Shown here: one piece after another, positions 62,442 to 64,000 of the stretch
How the letters are laid out: every line of letters begins with the position of its first letter
How positions within the stretch are numbered: the stretch's first letter is position 1
NCBI GenBank assembly: GCA_013215945.1
Contig: JABSOM010000002.1
Span: 62,001 to 126,000 of the forward strand
Reading direction: 5' to 3'
DNA from: Campylobacteraceae bacterium
GTDB taxonomy: Bacteria; Campylobacterota; Campylobacteria; Campylobacterales; Arcobacteraceae
Length of the DNA: 64,000 nt
The notes under the pieces: model-generated
The model's input: the letters and a program-made list of their open reading frames with translations, nothing else
Databases searched by the model: none
What the model was told of the DNA's origin: nothing
Position numbers and translations under genes: made by a program

Positions 62442-62538
62442 GTATTTTTCATTAAATCAAGTACTTGCAAGAAGGATTCTTCACTGTGTTCTTTTTTCTA
62501 TTAAAAAAACAAGTGAAGATAAGAATAAAAGCTTTTAT

Positions 62539-63021
62539 TTATAAAACAACATACTTACAATTGTAAAAATCATCTCTTAGTATTTTAATAGCTGACTTAT
62601 GTAAAACATCACTGTAGGCAACTACATACCTAAATTGGGCATCTTTTTTTTCTATATCATTTGTTTTCAGATATTGAAGTGCATTTTTATAAAATGTTTT
62701 TATGTCATCTTCTGTAATTGATTTTGTTTTTGAATCATTTTTACATTGAATTAGGAGTATTTTATTATCTCTTTTACAAACAAGATCTATTTCTTCTGTA
62801 TTCTCTTGTTTTTTTTGGTACTTTACTTCATAACCTAAATTTTCATAGTTCTTTTGAGTACGTACTTCTAGCGTAAGACCATTTTTTTCATTTTCATCAT
62901 TTTTATTTATTCTACTTTTTTTGTCTTTATTATTAACAAATTTTTTTAACAATATAATAAAAATAATCAGTGGTATTAAGTGCCATATCTTTAAAAATGA
63001 AGCAATAATCATTTCAAGCAT
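62539..63021 (-). CDS. Membrane-anchored Mrr-like restriction endonuclease domain protein
   Basis: A 160-residue protein with an N-terminal membrane segment (residues 4-28, MIIASFLKIWHLIPLIIFIILLKKF), a Lys/Asp-rich linker, and a PD-(D/E)xK domain: YENLGYEVKYQKKQENTEEIDLVCKRDNKILLIQCKND (D in EIDLV, Q-x-K in IQCKN), then ITEDDIKTFYKNALQYL. This is the Mrr_cat or restriction_endonuclease-like pattern. Such proteins may attack incoming DNA at the membrane. No modification enzyme is adjacent. Confidence 0.83.
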   Translation of the reverse strand: MLEMIIASFLKIWHLIPLIIFIILLKKFVNNKDKKSRINKNDENEKNGLTLEVRTQKNYENLGYEVKYQKKQENTEEIDLVCKRDNKILLIQCKNDSKTKSITEDDIKTFYKNALQYLKTNDIEKKDAQFRYVVAYSDVLHKSAIKILRDDFYNCKYVVL

Positions 63022-63161
63022 TGTAATTTCTCATTCTATTCCTTGTTTTTATGGTTTCGTATTTTTTTATGGAATCATTATACTTAAAAGTACAAAATCT
63101 AAAGCTTTTGCATAAAATTTTATTTATTATTAAATCGTATTAAGCTTAGAAATACACTATT

Positions 63162-63641
63162 TTATGTTTTGTCTTTTTGTTTTAATATAAAAGTATCTAA
63201 GCCACTTTTATTAATGAAAATCTCTTTTTTAAACTTTACAATATCTTCTTTTATAGCCATGCCTCCTGTTTTATTTTGCATTAATTCTATAATGAAAAGA
63301 TCTTCTGTTATTGAGAATTTTACATAATTATAATAGCTGGAAGACTCTTTATTTATTTTGCTTAAATTTATTGTGTCTTCTCTTAAACTTGTATAATCCA
63401 GTTTTCCATTTTTTCCTAGAAGTGTAAAAAAAGAGTAGGGCAGAATATTTTGATTTATTAAAAGAGTTGAATTTTTTGCAAAGATATCTTTTATTGTTTT
63501 TATAAAATACGCTTTGTTTATTATGGCTGTATTTTTTAATACTTCTTTATTGATATATTCGTATATTAAGTATGTATTTTTTTCTATAAATTCTTTTAAT
63601 TCATTGGGTTTTAAAGGACTTAATTTTTCTTGTTTTTGCAT
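63162..63641 (-). CDS. Conserved-looking hypothetical protein
   Basis: A 159-residue soluble, basic protein. The N-terminal half is helical (PNELKEFIEKNTYLIYEYINKEVLK, INKAYFIKTIKDIFAKN); the C-terminal half alternates strands and turns (YYNYVKFSITEDLFIIELMQNKTGGMAIKED). No family or motif is recognised. It is on the same strand as the Mrr-like gene, but a 140-bp gap argues against tight coupling. Confidence 0.5.
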   Translation of the reverse strand: MQKQEKLSPLKPNELKEFIEKNTYLIYEYINKEVLKNTAIINKAYFIKTIKDIFAKNSTLLINQNILPYSFFTLLGKNGKLDYTSLREDTINLSKINKESSSYYNYVKFSITEDLFIIELMQNKTGGMAIKEDIVKFKKEIFINKSGLDTFILKQKDKT

Positions 63642-63896
63642 CTTTATCTTCTTCTTTTTTATTTTGATTCATCATAACCAAGTGTTTATTAAATAAGTAG
63701 AAATAAGAATGTATGTTTGTTTTTTTGGATTAATATAGTACTTGTTTTTTCTCTTATTTGAGAATAAGTATTAGACTATTAATTATTTTATTTCAATTAT
63801 TGGTCTATAAGTGCCATATAACAGTCTAGTATTTAAATTATTTATCATATATTTGTCATATCTTTCATGTAAAGTATTTTTTTTAAAGGAGATTTG

Positions 63897-64000
63897 GTGT
63901 TTAAAAACCTAAGTATAAAGATAAAAATTTTAGCAATCACACTTTTAGGATTGTTTTTAATAGCAGGTGCAGTTGGTTTTATTTCTGTAAATAAAGCAAG
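63897..64000 (+). CDS. Sensor protein N-terminus, truncated by window end (probable chemoreceptor)
   Basis: From GTG 63897, behind AAAGGAGA, an open frame runs to the window end and encodes MFKNLSIKIKILAITLLGLF then LIAGAVGFISVNKA. A short basic cytosolic start followed by one membrane segment is the typical beginning of chemoreceptors and histidine kinases in this genome, including the 47069 gene ([20 protein letters not shown]). The rest is outside. Confidence 0.65.
   Translation, partial: MFKNLSIKIKILAITLLGLFLIAGAVGFISVNKA

Overview
The window looks like a chromosomal segment of an Arcobacter-like member of the Campylobacterota. The evidence is very AT-rich DNA with strongly A/T-ending codons, histidine kinases carrying the H-box form IAHQWRQPL, and a high density of chemoreceptors whose signalling tips read [19 protein letters not shown]. 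The genus is inferred from style alone. No rRNA, complete tRNA or CRISPR array was seen.

Layout. (1) 1-14 kb is the late half of a prophage with a P2-type contractile tail. It runs tail completion, baseplate (V, W, J, I), fibre and fibre chaperone, sheath, tube, gpE/gpE' with a -1 frameshift site, tape measure, U, X and D. A lysis cassette follows (holin, small membrane protein, transglycosylase, overlapping spanins), then a reverse-strand moron gene, two small HTH proteins and a P22_AR_N antirepressor. Head genes and any integrase lie outside the window. (2) 14-22 kb holds host sensory and regulatory genes: a repeat-containing unknown protein, REC and GAF histidine kinases, a MarR/GNAT pair and a large Cys-rich secreted protein. 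(3) 22-39 kb is a defence island with many noncoding repeats. It contains a SIR2-HerA (Nezha-type) operon with a third, two-TM membrane gene, and a 1629-residue Cap4/DUF4297-like nuclease-STAND protein overlapping an unrecognised 285-residue partner. It also has a DUF2975/HTH pair and an ADP-ribosylglycohydrolase. Two ~565-604 bp copies of a structured noncoding repeat flank the defence block in direct orientation; a third partial copy and several fragments lie nearby. A 17-bp identical motif occurs at 23.3 and 39.1 kb. (4) 39-64 kb is a host region: a DUF2779 nuclease-like protein, an AraC-controlled flavodoxin-fold/DoxX set, three chemoreceptors, a polar amino acid ABC importer, SelO, a binding protein/HD-GYP pair, a DUF1338 dioxygenase, a second AraC/oxidoreductase divergon, a GAF histidine kinase, a WYL protein and a membrane-anchored Mrr-like nuclease. 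The window ends at the start of another sensor protein.

How the genes work together. The phage block is a co-directional late operon with TAATG or ATGA overlaps and an adjacent control region of divergent HTH and antirepressor genes. In the island, two independent abortive-infection-type modules (NAD-depleting SIR2-HerA and a nuclease-STAND sensor) sit between copies of one repeat family, which could help move or rearrange them. The remaining genes are mostly environmental sensing (chemotaxis, two-component kinases, c-di-GMP turnover) and redox-responsive AraC regulons.
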